From: a virus
Direction: 5' to 3' (one strand)
Length of the DNA stretch: 20,276 bases
Virus record (IMG/VR): IMGVR_UViG_3300035698_029157
Span: 1-20,276 of that record
In this document: in pieces, positions 1 to 6,636 of the stretch
Position numbering within the stretch: position 1 is the first letter of the stretch
Layout: each line of letters starts with the position of its first letter
Made by a program: the position numbers and the translations under genes
The notes under the pieces: generated by a model
Seen by the model: only the letters and a program-made list of their open reading frames with translations
What the model was told of the DNA's origin: nothing
Database searches by the model: none

Positions 1-545
1 ATGTTATATATGATATTTTTTCGTGGTTACAGTCCCAAGGAATTAGATCCCACGTTAACGTAAAGCATACAAAAAGAAAAAATGAAAGTCGATTATATAG
101 ATTACATATAACAGATAGAGATTTTATATTGTTTTTATCAACCTTTATGAAACACAATAAGAAAATTGATAGAATAAACTACTCATATGATAATTATAGA
201 GATTTTTCTTCTAAATATAGTATTACAGATAATGAACTGGAAAACATATTGTCAAAATATAATGAACAAAAATATGATCGTTCTATTACAAAAAATTCTA
301 GTCATACTAATATGATGGCTATAATAGGACTTGTTAAAAAACACAAAGCATTAGGTCTAGGAGGGCTTAATAGTTTTGTGGATCACAATTTAATTACAGA
401 AGAAGAGAAGAAAAACATAATGCAAAGAAGTGTTGTTGTTGATATAGATAAATATATTAATAAACAATATAAATATATTGATATATCAGTTGATGGTAAT
501 AACAATTATTATGCTGGTAATTGTGGATTAATTAATATTCATAAT
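1..545 (+). mobile_element. Intein 1 in nrdJ, C-terminal part with LAGLIDADG-type endonuclease remnant/domain
   Basis: The C-terminal splice motif is clear: a block F-like stretch (ISVDGNNNYYAGNCGLI) followed by NIHN and then Cys as +1 extein residue, i.e. the canonical penultimate His, terminal Asn and nucleophilic Cys. Upstream, the pattern WLQSQGIRSHV...RLYRLHITDRDFILFLSTF is the beta-strand/helix pattern of the second half of a LAGLIDADG homing endonuclease; the LAGLIDADG helices and the intein N-half lie beyond the left edge. The intein would excise itself and join the RNR sequence to CGLDISNLRP. Whether the endonuclease is active cannot be judged from this piece. Confidence 0.85.
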
Positions 546-1325
546 TGTGGGCTAGACATATCTAATCTCAGACCAGATGGGACAGCTACGTCAAATGCTG
601 CAAAAACTAGTACTGGCATTATTTCATTTATGGAGAGATATTCAAGATCTATAAGGGAAGTAGGCCAGCACGGACGCAGGGGAGCCTTACTCGTTTCAAT
701 AAGCGTTCACCATCCAGAAGTGTTAAAATTCGCAAAAGTAAAACGAGATCTCAAGAAAGTTACTGGTGCGAATATCTCGATTAGACTAACTGATGAATTC
801 TTGAATGCTGTTGAAAATGATGAAGAATACGAACTACGCTGGCCAGTAGACTCTAAAACGACTGAAATATCTAGGAAAGTAAATGCAAGAAGTGTTTGGA
901 GGCAAATAGTAGAAGGGGCAAGAAACGTTGGTGAACCTGGACTTCTTTTTTGGGACAATATTATACGAGAGAGTCCCTCTGATTGCTATGGCAAATTCGG
1001 ATTCACAACATGTAGTACAAATCCTTGCGTTGCAGGAAATACAAAAATATCAACAGATAAGGGTGACGTGCCAATATCTGAAATACTAGATAATGGAATA
1101 GATCAATATCTAGTAAAAACTTACAACAATGATTCGGGTAAAATAGAATACGAAAATATAATTTATGGTGACAAAACTAGAGAAAATACAGATGTCATAG
1201 AAATAGAATTAGATGATGGAGAAAAGCTGGTATTAACACCAGACCATAAGGTATATACTAAAAATAGAGGATATGTAGAGGCTTTTGATTTGGACGAAAA
1301 TGACATTATTATAAAAATAAAATAA
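1..1325 (+). CDS. nrdJ: Class II ribonucleotide reductase, N-terminal gene fragment (intein 1 C-part + extein + IntN of split intein 2); 5' partial
   Basis: The reading frame is open from the left edge (codons in phase with base 3), so the real start lies outside; the ATG at 129 is only an internal Met of intein 1. Order: C-terminal part of an intein (to 545), 160 residues of RNR extein (546-1025), then the N-half of a second intein (1026-1322) and a TAA. The extein begins CGLDISNLRPDG, the RNR segment after the glycine-rich loop, and contains RRGALLVSISVHHPEVL and GEPGLLFWDN, both typical of RNR catalytic subunits. It ends TTCSTNP, just before the catalytic cysteine. Class II is inferred from the matching C-terminal fragment (2127-3827). 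The product should be inactive until intein 1 is cis-spliced and intein 2 trans-spliced. The enzyme reduces ribonucleotides to deoxyribonucleotides with adenosylcobalamin and would supply dNTPs for phage replication. Confidence 0.9.
   Translation, partial: VIYDIFSWLQSQGIRSHVNVKHTKRKNESRLYRLHITDRDFILFLSTFMKHNKKIDRINYSYDNYRDFSSKYSITDNELENILSKYNEQKYDRSITKNSSHTNMMAIIGLVKKHKALGLGGLNSFVDHNLITEEEKKNIMQRSVVVDIDKYINKQYKYIDISVDGNNNYYAGNCGLINIHNCGLDISNLRPDGTATSNAAKTSTGIISFMERYSRSIREVGQHGRRGALLVSISVHHPEVLKFAKVKRDLKKVTGANISIRLTDEFLNAVENDEEYELRWPVDSKTTEISRKVNARSVWRQIVEGARNVGEPGLLFWDNIIRESPSDCYGKFGFTTCSTNPCVAGNTKISTDKGDVPISEILDNGIDQYLVKTYNNDSGKIEYENIIYGDKTRENTDVIEIELDDGEKLVLTPDHKVYTKNRGYVEAFDLDENDIIIKIK
1026..1322 (+). 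other. Split intein 2, N-terminal half (IntN, 99 residues)
   Basis: It begins with Cys1 directly after extein STNP and shows block A (CVAGNTKISTDKGDVPISEIL: nucleophile Cys, G, I-T-DKG, I..IL). Block B follows (LTPDHKVYTKNRGYVEAFDL, with the TxxH motif that activates the N-terminal scissile bond), ending LDENDIIIKIK and a stop. A cis-intein would carry an endonuclease or linker here; instead the ORF closes at 1325. The TPDHxVYTKNRGYV stretch strongly resembles, from memory, the IntN of the split NrdJ-1 intein described from marine metagenomes. The partner is IntC at 2127-2252. Confidence 0.92.
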
Positions 1326-1404
1326 AATAAAAAGGCACAAGGATTTATTCAATATAATCTGTAATGTAAGTTAGAGAAATTCTAATTTATATAAGGAGAT
1401 TATA

Positions 1405-2175
1405 ATGGAAAATCCTTGGAACACAACAATGAAAGTTAATTTTGACAACAATATTAAAAATGGAATCTTGGTGTGGCACAATAGCATCAGTAGATATAAA
1501 AAACACTTAAGACCCAAAAAAGTACAAGAAACTCCACTTAATAAAAATTATGTTAAATATCTAGAATCTATTTATAATGAAGGATATGGTCTTAAGGTTA
1601 TTGCTAGATGGTTGGGTATATCGTATACACAAATCAGAACACTTTTTATAAAATATTTAGAAATAAAAATAAGAAGAGGAAATGACATATCTACAGATAT
1701 AACACGAAAATTTAGAAGTGAAAGAGTAAAGGGAGATAAAAGTCCTTGGTATTGTTGGCCAGAAAAAATGCCATTTTTACTAAAAAATACAACAACTGGT
1801 GTTCAAGGCTATTATCTTAGGAAATCTGGAGAATATATTTGGTTAAGAAGTACATGGGAATATATATACGCAAAATGGCTAGATAACAAAAATATATCTT
1901 GGGAATATGAGTCCAAAACATACAAACTATCTAATGGTGAAACATATCGTCCTGACTTTAAGATATTAGGCGATAATACTTTTTTGGTAGAAATCAAAGG
2001 AAGCAGGTTTAAAGATAGATTATACAAGGTAGATTTATTTAAAAAACAGTATAGTCACATAAATATTATAGTTATTACAGATATAAGTAAATATTCTAAA
2101 ATAGGATATAAAAAGGAATTAAAAGAATGGAAAAAGATAAGATTGTCGAAAGAAGAATTAAAAAAATTACAGTGA
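1405..2175 (+). CDS. Free-standing homing endonuclease-like protein, HTH + PD-(D/E)XK-like nuclease
   Basis: 256 residues. The N-terminal half includes a helix-turn-helix-like stretch at about 52-85 (YNEGYGLKVIARWLGISYTQIRTL), suited to DNA recognition. The C-terminal half carries a nuclease-like core: E152 (STWEYIYAKWL), P183-D184 (YRPDF) and E196-x-K198 (FLVEIKG), the order and spacing of a PD-(D/E)XK/restriction-like fold, with a hydrophobic strand at about 218-225 (HINIIVIT). I see no LAGLIDADG, GIY-YIG or HNH motif and no obvious EDxHD signature. The start is supported by AAGGAG at 1393-1398, six bases upstream. The gene lies between the two halves of a split intein and its last 49 nt overlap the IntC gene, so a homing role is the natural inference. 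Exact subfamily unknown. Confidence 0.8.
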   Translation: MENPWNTTMKVNFDNNIKNGILVWHNSISRYKKHLRPKKVQETPLNKNYVKYLESIYNEGYGLKVIARWLGISYTQIRTLFIKYLEIKIRRGNDISTDITRKFRSERVKGDKSPWYCWPEKMPFLLKNTTTGVQGYYLRKSGEYIWLRSTWEYIYAKWLDNKNISWEYESKTYKLSNGETYRPDFKILGDNTFLVEIKGSRFKDRLYKVDLFKKQYSHINIIVITDISKYSKIGYKKELKEWKKIRLSKEELKKLQ

Positions 2176-2252
2176 AAAAAAATCAAGATGTTTATGATAT
2201 AACAACATCTAAAAACCATAATTTTTTTGCCAACGGTATATTGGTTCATAAT
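2127..2252 (+). other. Split intein 2, C-terminal half (IntC, 42 residues)
   Basis: A basic N-terminal segment (MEKDKIVERRIKKITVKK) is followed by block F (DVYDITTSKNHNFFANGILV) and block G (HN) before Cys+1. Penultimate His and terminal Asn, needed for Asn cyclisation, are present. Layout and the NHNFFANGILVHN stretch closely match known split NrdJ inteins as recalled. The charge of IntN (many D/E) and IntC (many K/R at its start) is complementary, as expected for halves that associate electrostatically. Confidence 0.92.
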
Positions 2253-3827
2253 TGCGCCGAATTACCGCTTCCTCCAAAAGATAGCTGTAGATTGCTTTTG
2301 GTGAATGTTTACAATTATGTAAAAAATCCGTTTACCAATAAAGCAACATTTGATTATGACACATTCTATCATGATTCCAAAATAGCACAGCGATTTATGG
2401 ACGACGTTATAGATCTTGAATTAGAATGCGTTGAACGAATAATTAAGAAAGTTAAATCCGACCCAGAACCTGATCATATAAAATCGAGAGAAGTTGGATT
2501 GTGGACTGAAATATACGATATTTGTTCCAAAGGAAGAAGAACTGGTACTGGAATTACAGGAGTTGGTGACGCTATCGCTGCACTTGGTGTTGCATATGCA
2601 TCTAACAAAAGCCTTAAGATAGTAGATAAAATTTATAAAACACTTAAACTCGGTTGCTATAGAAGTTCTGTAGATATGGCGAAAGAGTTAGGACCATTTG
2701 ATGTTTGGGACTATAAACTAGAAAAAGATAACCCCTTCTTAAATAGAATCAAAGACGAAGATCCCGATCTGTACAAAGATATGAAAAAATATGGTAGGCG
2801 AAATATTGCTCTCTTAACACAATCTCCTGCCGGTTCTGTCAGCCTACTTACTCAGACAACATCTGGCATCGAACCTCTTTTCAAACTAAGTTACATGCGT
2901 AGGAAGAAAGTAAACCCAACAGATAAAAACGTTCGCATAGATTTTGTAGATCCTACTGGTGACTCGTGGCAAAACTTTACAGTATTTCATCCCAAACTTA
3001 AAACATGGATGGAGACTACCGGCAAAACAAATGTAGAAGAATCACCATGGTTCAAATGTTGTGCTGAAGAAATAGATTGGCAAAATAGAGTACTCCTACA
3101 AGCAAAAGCAACAAGACATATTGACCATTCTATTTCTTCAACTATCAATTTGCCAGAGGACGTATCGGTAGAAACCGTAGCACAAATTTATGAAAAAGCA
3201 TGGAAAGCAGGACTAAAAGGAATCACTGTTTATAGAAAAAATAGTAGAACAGGTGTACTCGTTGATACAGAAGACTGCCCTGAATGCCACAGGAATTCAG
3301 ACAAAATTACTAAGAGAGACGCTCCTAAGAGACCTAAATCTTTGCCATGCGATATACACCATGTCAGTGTAAAGGGCGAAGCATATCTAGTCCTCGTTGG
3401 ACTTATGAATGGTGACCCTTATGAAGTTTTCGCAATGAAGAATGGTCAGATACCTAAGTCTGCAAATGTTGGTATGCTTAAGAAAGTAAAGCGTGGACAT
3501 TATAGATTGACTACAGAAAAAGATAATGTTAAAATAGAGAATATAATGGATCAGAGCGGAGAGTTGGAGGAAGCAATCACAAGATTGGTGTCTGCTAGCT
3601 TAAGACATGGTGCAGATATAGAATTTATTGTGCATCAACTAGAGAAAACAAAAACATCAGATGTTTTTGGTTCGTTTGAGAAAGCTATCGCGCGAAGTAT
3701 CAAAAAGTATATCCCAGATGGAACAAAAGTATCTGGCGAAACATGCACTTCATGCGGGTCTGACGAGATACAAAGAAGAGACGGATGTTTGTATTGTATG
3801 AGTTGCGGGTTTTCACTCTGTTCTTAG
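2127..3827 (+). CDS. nrdJ: Class II ribonucleotide reductase, C-terminal gene fragment (IntC of split intein 2 + C-extein)
   Basis: 566 residues: 42 of IntC, then C-extein from Cys43. The C-extein opens CAELPLPPKDSC; joined to STNP it gives NPCAE, the RNR N-C-E active-site triad. Later it has QSPAGSVSLLTQTTSGIEPLF and LKGITVYRKNSRTGVL, typical of adenosylcobalamin-dependent NrdJ. The C-terminus has cysteine clusters CPEC (near 388) and CTSC...CLYCMSCGFSLC (540-565), the zinc-ribbon/redox-cysteine tail usual in class II enzymes. No NrdB-type small subunit gene is in the window, as expected for class II. The start ATG at 2127 lies inside the endonuclease gene and has AGGA at 2114-2117, so translation is probably coupled to that ORF. 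dut follows 16 nt downstream. Confidence 0.93.
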   Translation: MEKDKIVERRIKKITVKKNQDVYDITTSKNHNFFANGILVHNCAELPLPPKDSCRLLLVNVYNYVKNPFTNKATFDYDTFYHDSKIAQRFMDDVIDLELECVERIIKKVKSDPEPDHIKSREVGLWTEIYDICSKGRRTGTGITGVGDAIAALGVAYASNKSLKIVDKIYKTLKLGCYRSSVDMAKELGPFDVWDYKLEKDNPFLNRIKDEDPDLYKDMKKYGRRNIALLTQSPAGSVSLLTQTTSGIEPLFKLSYMRRKKVNPTDKNVRIDFVDPTGDSWQNFTVFHPKLKTWMETTGKTNVEESPWFKCCAEEIDWQNRVLLQAKATRHIDHSISSTINLPEDVSVETVAQIYEKAWKAGLKGITVYRKNSRTGVLVDTEDCPECHRNSDKITKRDAPKRPKSLPCDIHHVSVKGEAYLVLVGLMNGDPYEVFAMKNGQIPKSANVGMLKKVKRGHYRLTTEKDNVKIENIMDQSGELEEAITRLVSASLRHGADIEFIVHQLEKTKTSDVFGSFEKAIARSIKKYIPDGTKVSGETCTSCGSDEIQRRDGCLYCMSCGFSLCS

Positions 3828-3843
3828 GAAGAAAGACAATATT

Positions 3844-4413
3844 ATGACGAATAGAAATAAGAAAATAAAAGGATATAAAGGCAGGAAGTTAAAGATCAAG
3901 AAATTACACAAAGATGCTGTATTGCCCTCACGTTCGCATCCAAATGATGCAGGATATGATATTGTCGCTATTGACAATGGAACTTTCAAACTTATAAAGA
4001 TAGAAGATAGCGACGATTTTTGGAGACTATTGTATATTCAATATAAAACAGGATTAGCTATAGAACCATCAGAAGGTTATCATATTGAATTTGTAGCTCG
4101 TTCATCCATATCTAAAACAGATCTCATACTGTCTAATTGTATAGCTATAGGAGATCAAGGATATAGGGGAGAATATATGCTAAGATTTAAAGTTCCTTCT
4201 TTTTCTCACACAACAGTACAAGCCGAGAACGAAAGAGAAGCAGAATTGCTATTCCAATCTAATTCAAGAGAAATTGGAATAATAAAATTTGACGCTGGTG
4301 ACAGAATAGCACAATTACTTATCAGAAAAACAAAATCATTAGATATATGTGAAGTCGATGAACTTAATGACACAGAAAGAGGCAAAGGCAGATTCGGATC
4401 AACAGGAAAATAA
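3844..4413 (+). CDS. dut: dUTP diphosphatase (trimeric dUTPase family)
   Basis: Hydrolyses dUTP to dUMP and pyrophosphate, keeping uracil out of DNA and feeding dTMP synthesis. All five family motifs are visible in order: I DAGYDI (35-40), II RSSIS (86-90, replacing the usual PRSG), III IGDQGYRGE (102-110, with the catalytic Asp three residues before Tyr), IV AGDRIAQLLI (151-160) and V RGKGRFGSTG (179-188, the C-terminal lid). At 189 residues it is longer than typical 145-155-residue bacterial enzymes; the extra length lies at about 44-66 and 117-145 plus a basic N-terminal extension. The start follows AGGAAGA by about 10 nt. It lies 16 nt after nrdJ, so the two are likely cotranscribed, and ends ahead of an intrinsic terminator. 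Confidence 0.95.
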   Translation: MTNRNKKIKGYKGRKLKIKKLHKDAVLPSRSHPNDAGYDIVAIDNGTFKLIKIEDSDDFWRLLYIQYKTGLAIEPSEGYHIEFVARSSISKTDLILSNCIAIGDQGYRGEYMLRFKVPSFSHTTVQAENEREAELLFQSNSREIGIIKFDAGDRIAQLLIRKTKSLDICEVDELNDTERGKGRFGSTGK

Positions 4414-4438
4414 TATATAACATATTCCGTGACGAACT

Positions 4439-4467
4439 AAGCCCAGCAGTTGCTGGGCTTTCTTTTT
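4439..4467 (+). terminator. Rho-independent terminator after dut
   Basis: Perfect inverted repeat AAGCCCAGC (4439-4447) / GCTGGGCTT (4452-4460) around AGTT, followed by TTCTTTTT. It is a GC-rich stem with a U-tract, 25 nt past the dut stop, and separates the nucleotide-metabolism genes from the packaging series. A new promoter should therefore lie in 4468-4504, but I could not identify one with confidence. Confidence 0.93.
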
Positions 4468-4504
4468 ACAAGGATATTATTCATTTAAGACGAAATATAT
4501 ATGT

Positions 4505-6214
4505 ATGTCAAGAGAAATATTAGTTACATACAGACAAGGAGATGCAGACAGTGAATTACTTGCAGATCACTATTTGTCTAAGTATGACTTGGACGGATCG
4601 TACAAAATAGCACTACCATGCAGTACAGACGAAATCTTGTCAACTTATGCCGATTTTCAATCGCAAGTAGAAACCACAATTTTAGAAGAACTAGATTCTT
4701 CAACACAATATATAGTATTAGGGTTGAATGTACCTGGCGGATTTATTGATGCTGGAGATATTATAGCGTCTACGTCAAGAATATCCAGAGTAAAACATCC
4801 ATACTCAAAACAAGTTGCAAATCCTATCTATGACAAGAAAGATAAATCATCATACGATAGCGATTGTCTATACATCGCATTAGTTGTAGGCAGAATAGAT
4901 GGACCTAGTTTAGCATATGCCAAAGCAATAATAGATAGTAACATTAATCTTGAAAACCAGATTTATATGAATGGTACTTTTGTATTTGATCCCTATTCAG
5001 ACATTATTAGCACAGACGCTGACAGATATAAAGACGAGTTGTTGTATTTTTATGATAACGTATTGCAAGAAGCCAATGTACCATTTATATCTACTTCTGT
5101 AACAGAACCTTATTTTGATCCTGTAATACCATATCTCCAACATGAATCAATGTATTGGGGATGGTTTACAGATAGATCAACATCTACATTCTTTAGAGAT
5201 ACAGATGCCCAGAGAATATTCTTTTACAATGCAGATTATGACGGAGCTTTTGGTATAAGAAACACTTCTACTGAAAGATGGTGTGGATTAGCATTAGGTG
5301 CTAATTATGCTTCTTGTGCCGGTGCCTTGTCTGATCCAACAATTGATGGATTTCTGCGTCCTACTCCGTTTATGAGATCTTTGATAAATGGGTTTACATT
5401 AGCAGAAGCATTCATAATGGCGAGTCCGTTTCTTAACTGGACAATAGAATTTTTTGGAGATCCTCTAGTTGGAGTCGAATTTAGATATGAAGATCCACAA
5501 CAAACAAATGTAGATTGGAATGAAAATTGGAGAGCAGCAGTAACTGATTTATCAAAATCTGTAGCTAATCATTATGCTAAACAATCGTTAACTGAAGATA
5601 TATTTCTTAGTATAGTTTCTAGTTCTGATATAGATTTAGAGGTTGCGACTTTGTATCAAGCAAGAGATTTATACAATGCTAGTACTCTATCTGCTATAAA
5701 AAGTAGATTTGTATCTACTACTGGTGACTTGTTAATGATACCAATTACTGCATATGGGTACTCTGATTTAGATACATATCTATCTGACAAGGGATATAAG
5801 CTAAGTAGTCTACTTACTAATGTAATTGGTAGTAATGTCTCTGTTGTAACAGAGAATATATATCAAACAGGATATTGGGAATATGAATATACGATACAGG
5901 ATGAACATCAAGAATTATCTTCAAATTATCATTTTGAAATTGAAGTGGCATCTAATTCTGATTTTTCGGATATTGTCGCAAGTGCGAAAAGTAATGAAAA
6001 TATTGCTGGATGGTATTATGAATTTGAACCAAATGAGTACGAAAGTATTCCAAGTGACGGAGTTCCATCTGGATACGCTGGCAGGATAGTACGATATAAG
6101 AGTCTGTCTCCTCAATATTTAACAAGGAGCAATATGTATTATTTTAGAATGGTACAAAAAGATGAATTTGCTTACTACAGTTACAAAACAACACAGGAAA
6201 TAATTTGGACGTAA
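4505..6214 (+). CDS. TIGR03790-like protein with C-terminal beta-sandwich-like extension
   Basis: 569 residues. The first ~330 resemble the TIGR03790 family (uncharacterised, possibly peptidase C25/caspase-like fold): a Rossmann-like start (REILVTYRQGDADSELLADHYLSKYDL), STQYIVLGLNVPGG (66-79), ALVVGRIDGPS (125-135), FYNADYDGAFGIR (240-252), a conserved W at 259 with GLALGANYASCAGAL, then GFTLAEAFIMASPFLNW (296-312) and FFGDPL (316-321), the usual end of the family domain. Residues ~330-445 look helical. Residues ~450-569 are rich in Tyr and beta-forming residues (WEYEYTIQD, FEIEVASNSDFSD, YYFRMVQ) and suggest a fibronectin-type module. No signal peptide or membrane segment was seen. Catalytic Cys/His residues of a protease are not assured. 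The ribosome binding site is weak. Role in a phage unknown; a structural or adhesion role is possible. Confidence 0.72.
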   Translation: MSREILVTYRQGDADSELLADHYLSKYDLDGSYKIALPCSTDEILSTYADFQSQVETTILEELDSSTQYIVLGLNVPGGFIDAGDIIASTSRISRVKHPYSKQVANPIYDKKDKSSYDSDCLYIALVVGRIDGPSLAYAKAIIDSNINLENQIYMNGTFVFDPYSDIISTDADRYKDELLYFYDNVLQEANVPFISTSVTEPYFDPVIPYLQHESMYWGWFTDRSTSTFFRDTDAQRIFFYNADYDGAFGIRNTSTERWCGLALGANYASCAGALSDPTIDGFLRPTPFMRSLINGFTLAEAFIMASPFLNWTIEFFGDPLVGVEFRYEDPQQTNVDWNENWRAAVTDLSKSVANHYAKQSLTEDIFLSIVSSSDIDLEVATLYQARDLYNASTLSAIKSRFVSTTGDLLMIPITAYGYSDLDTYLSDKGYKLSSLLTNVIGSNVSVVTENIYQTGYWEYEYTIQDEHQELSSNYHFEIEVASNSDFSDIVASAKSNENIAGWYYEFEPNEYESIPSDGVPSGYAGRIVRYKSLSPQYLTRSNMYYFRMVQKDEFAYYSYKTTQEIIWT

Positions 6215-6252
6215 TCTACCGCGAGTTCCAATAAGGTTACCAGAAATAGAAA

Positions 6253-6636
6253 TTGGATTATATTAAGGACATGATAACAAGTAGTAGATATAAAACTATA
6301 ACAGATGATATTGACAACACTCTACTATCTGACAATAGATCGCTAGTAAGTGCAACGAATTTTAGCTCAAGACTTGAGATCATTGATGATAATTTTAATA
6401 TAGATCTTTCAGATGGGATATACGATTCTGTCACTCTTATTAATAATTTGACATCTCAGGATGGATCTCCGTCTATAACAGACAGTCTTATAACCGCACT
6501 ACAACAACACATTCTCAATAGCGGTTATAACAGTATAGATGATTATCTTGATGAAAATAGTTTACAAGTAAAATCTAGTTTTGCCAATAGATCAATAATT
6601 TTAGGATATGTTATCAGTAATGAGTTCATAGAATAA
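6253..6636 (+). CDS. Small hypothetical protein upstream of terL
   Basis: 127 residues from TTG at 6253, or 121 from the ATG at 6271; an in-frame TAG at 6247 rules out a longer start. The ATG has AAGGA only one base away, too close to serve it, so the TTG may be real, but neither start has an ideal ribosome binding site. The sequence is acidic, Ser/Asp/Asn-rich and predicted helical with hydrophobic repeats (LVSATNFSSRLEIIDDNF, LITALQQHILNS, IILGYVISNEFIE). I recognise no domain. The stop overlaps the terL start (TAATG, 6634-6638), implying translational coupling; position suggests a packaging role such as a small terminase partner, but no HTH supports that. Confidence 0.65.
   Translation: MDYIKDMITSSRYKTITDDIDNTLLSDNRSLVSATNFSSRLEIIDDNFNIDLSDGIYDSVTLINNLTSQDGSPSITDSLITALQQHILNSGYNSIDDYLDENSLQVKSSFANRSIILGYVISNEFIE

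Larger units (their letters stand above)
1026..2252 (+). mobile_element. Fractured-gene split-intein island: IntN, free-standing endonuclease gene, IntC
   Basis: The nrdJ coding sequence is broken exactly at the position for the catalytic cysteine by a unit made of IntN, a stop codon, a 79-nt gap, a free-standing nuclease ORF with its own strong ribosome binding site, and IntC with a new start. This is the fractured-gene arrangement reported for phage-like metagenomic genes (Dassa and colleagues, 2009), in which an endonuclease ORF sits between split-intein halves. The endonuclease presumably drives homing of the whole unit into intein-free nrdJ alleles; that role is inference. Both halves retain their splice-junction residues, so the unit looks functional rather than decayed. 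Confidence 0.88.

Noticed and set aside
1371-1385. TTAGA...TCTAA inverted repeat before the endonuclease gene as a terminator
   Set aside because: A/T-only stem of five pairs, no T-tract, and transcription must continue to the C-half of nrdJ.
1323-2126. nrdJ as a pseudogene broken by frameshift or stop
   Set aside because: The break coincides exactly with IntN and IntC ends, all splice residues are intact, and the new start has a ribosome binding site, so a split gene is the better reading.
5510-5519. GTAGATTG at 5510 and at about 10872 as further copies of the intergenic motif
   Set aside because: Both lie inside coding sequence, lack the following GAAA and have no hairpin before them.
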